From positions 1-6,408 of the forward strand of contig JANNFX010000223.1 of NCBI GenBank assembly GCA_031380225.1: 6,408 nucleotides of DNA. The letters run 5' to 3'. The notes beneath the pieces are model-generated. The model did not search any database and had not been told where the DNA came from. It saw nothing but the letters and a program-made list of their open reading frames with translations. The translations under genes were made by a program, and so were the position numbers. Every line of letters starts with the position of its first letter. The first letter of the stretch is position 1. Shown here one piece after another: positions 5,809-6,408 of this stretch. Source of the stretch: JANNFX01 sp031380225. GTDB lineage: Bacteria > Pseudomonadota > Alphaproteobacteria > Rhizobiales > Hyphomicrobiaceae.

Positions 5809-6408
5809 CTACTCCGCCGCCTCTTTGCGTCCACCCGCATACTCATCAATGCGCCGCTCGATTTCACCGCGGAAATGGCGGATCAAACCTTGCACCGGCC
5901 ACGCGGCGGCGTCACCCAGCGCGCAGATCGTGTGGCCTTCGACTTGCTTCGTCACATCCAACAAGCGGTCTATTTCAGCGTGGGTTGATTGCCCGACTGC
6001 CATGCGTTCGAGAACGCGCCACATCCAGCCGGTGCCTTCGCGGCACGGCGTGCACTGGCCGCAGCTCTCGTGTTTGTAGAAATATGAAATGCGCGCGATC
6101 GCACGCACAACATCTGTCGACTTATCCATGACGATGACGGCCGCAGTGCCAAGACCCGACTTCACCTTCTGCAACGCATCGAAATCCATGGTCAGGCCGT
6201 TACATTCATGCGCGGGCACCAATGGCACCGACGAGCCGCCCGGAATAACAGCGAGCAAATTATCCCAACCGCCGCGCACGCCACCACAGTGCTTTTCAAT
6301 CAGCTCTTGCAACGGAATGCCCATCTCTTCTTCGACGACGCACGGCTTGTTCACGTGGCCGGAGATCTGGAACAACTTGGTGCCAGTATTGTTGGGCTTA
6401 CCAAGGCC
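5809..6408 (-). CDS. nuoF: NADH:quinone oxidoreductase subunit F, C-terminal part (starts beyond the right edge)
   Basis: The frame is open to the window edge and encodes the last 199 residues of NuoF (51-kDa subunit, NDUFV1), which binds NADH and FMN and accepts hydride at the tip of the peripheral arm. The visible part begins GLGKPNNTGTKLFQISGHVN, a strongly conserved stretch, so the apparent TTG start near 6375 is internal. The cluster N3 ligands are present: C116, C119 and C122 of the fragment (SCGQCTPCREG) and C162 (TICALGD). The N-terminal FMN- and NADH-binding glycine-rich regions are outside the window. The protein ends GGRKEAAE. The stop lies 200 bases before nuoG, and the gap holds two repeats. 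Confidence 0.98.
   Translation of the reverse strand, partial: GLGKPNNTGTKLFQISGHVNKPCVVEEEMGIPLQELIEKHCGGVRGGWDNLLAVIPGGSSVPLVPAHECNGLTMDFDALQKVKSGLGTAAVIVMDKSTDVVRAIARISYFYKHESCGQCTPCREGTGWMWRVLERMAVGQSTHAEIDRLLDVTKQVEGHTICALGDAAAWPVQGLIRHFRGEIERRIDEYAGGRKEAAE

Noticed and set aside
5553..6131. Plus-strand open frame of 192 codons across the nuoF/nuoG gap
   Set aside because: It spans repeat DNA and the antisense of nuoF and nuoG; the product is arginine- and serine-rich without any recognisable motif.

Overview
The window holds part of a nuo operon, encoding the proton-pumping NADH:quinone oxidoreductase (respiratory complex I). All real genes are on the minus strand, so the operon reads from right to left: nuoF (3' part only, 6408-5809), nuoG (5608-3521), nuoH (3301-2234), nuoI (2237-1749), nuoJ (1595-948), a small membrane-protein gene of unknown function (951-541), nuoK (544-236) and the first 43 codons of nuoL (131-1). 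The order F-G-H-I-J-K-L is standard. The protein sequences look alphaproteobacterial and mitochondrion-like: NuoG has three sets of cluster ligands with no extra N7-type set, and its central region resembles eukaryotic NDUFS1. With the moderately GC-rich DNA, this suggests an alphaproteobacterium, possibly Hyphomicrobiales (Rhizobiales). That placement is inference from protein resemblance.

The genes cover the membrane-peripheral arm junction and much of the membrane arm. NuoF oxidises NADH and carries FMN and a 4Fe-4S cluster. NuoG and NuoI carry the Fe-S chain. NuoH forms the quinone-chamber membrane subunit. NuoJ, NuoK and NuoL belong to the proton-translocating membrane arm. The remaining subunits presumably lie outside the window. 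I saw no convincing promoter or rho-independent terminator, which fits an internal operon segment.

The unusual part is between the genes. Three junctions (H/I, J/small ORF, small ORF/K) are 4-base ATGA overlaps. The other four (F/G, G/H, I/J, K/L) are gaps of 104-219 bases, and every one is occupied by palindromic repeat DNA, apparently of a different family each time. Removing the repeats from I/J and K/L would leave only about 17-18 bases, so the repeats look like later insertions into a compact operon.

The most interesting feature is a fifth palindromic element, 144 bp long (about 572-715), inside the small gene between nuoJ and nuoK. It is flanked by a 7-bp direct repeat, its length is exactly 48 codons, it has no stop in the gene's frame, and both ATGA overlaps are preserved. 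The DNA therefore looks like an in-frame insertion that turned an 88-residue protein into a 136-residue one, reminiscent of protein-coding palindromic elements known from Rickettsia. The function of the small protein is unknown.
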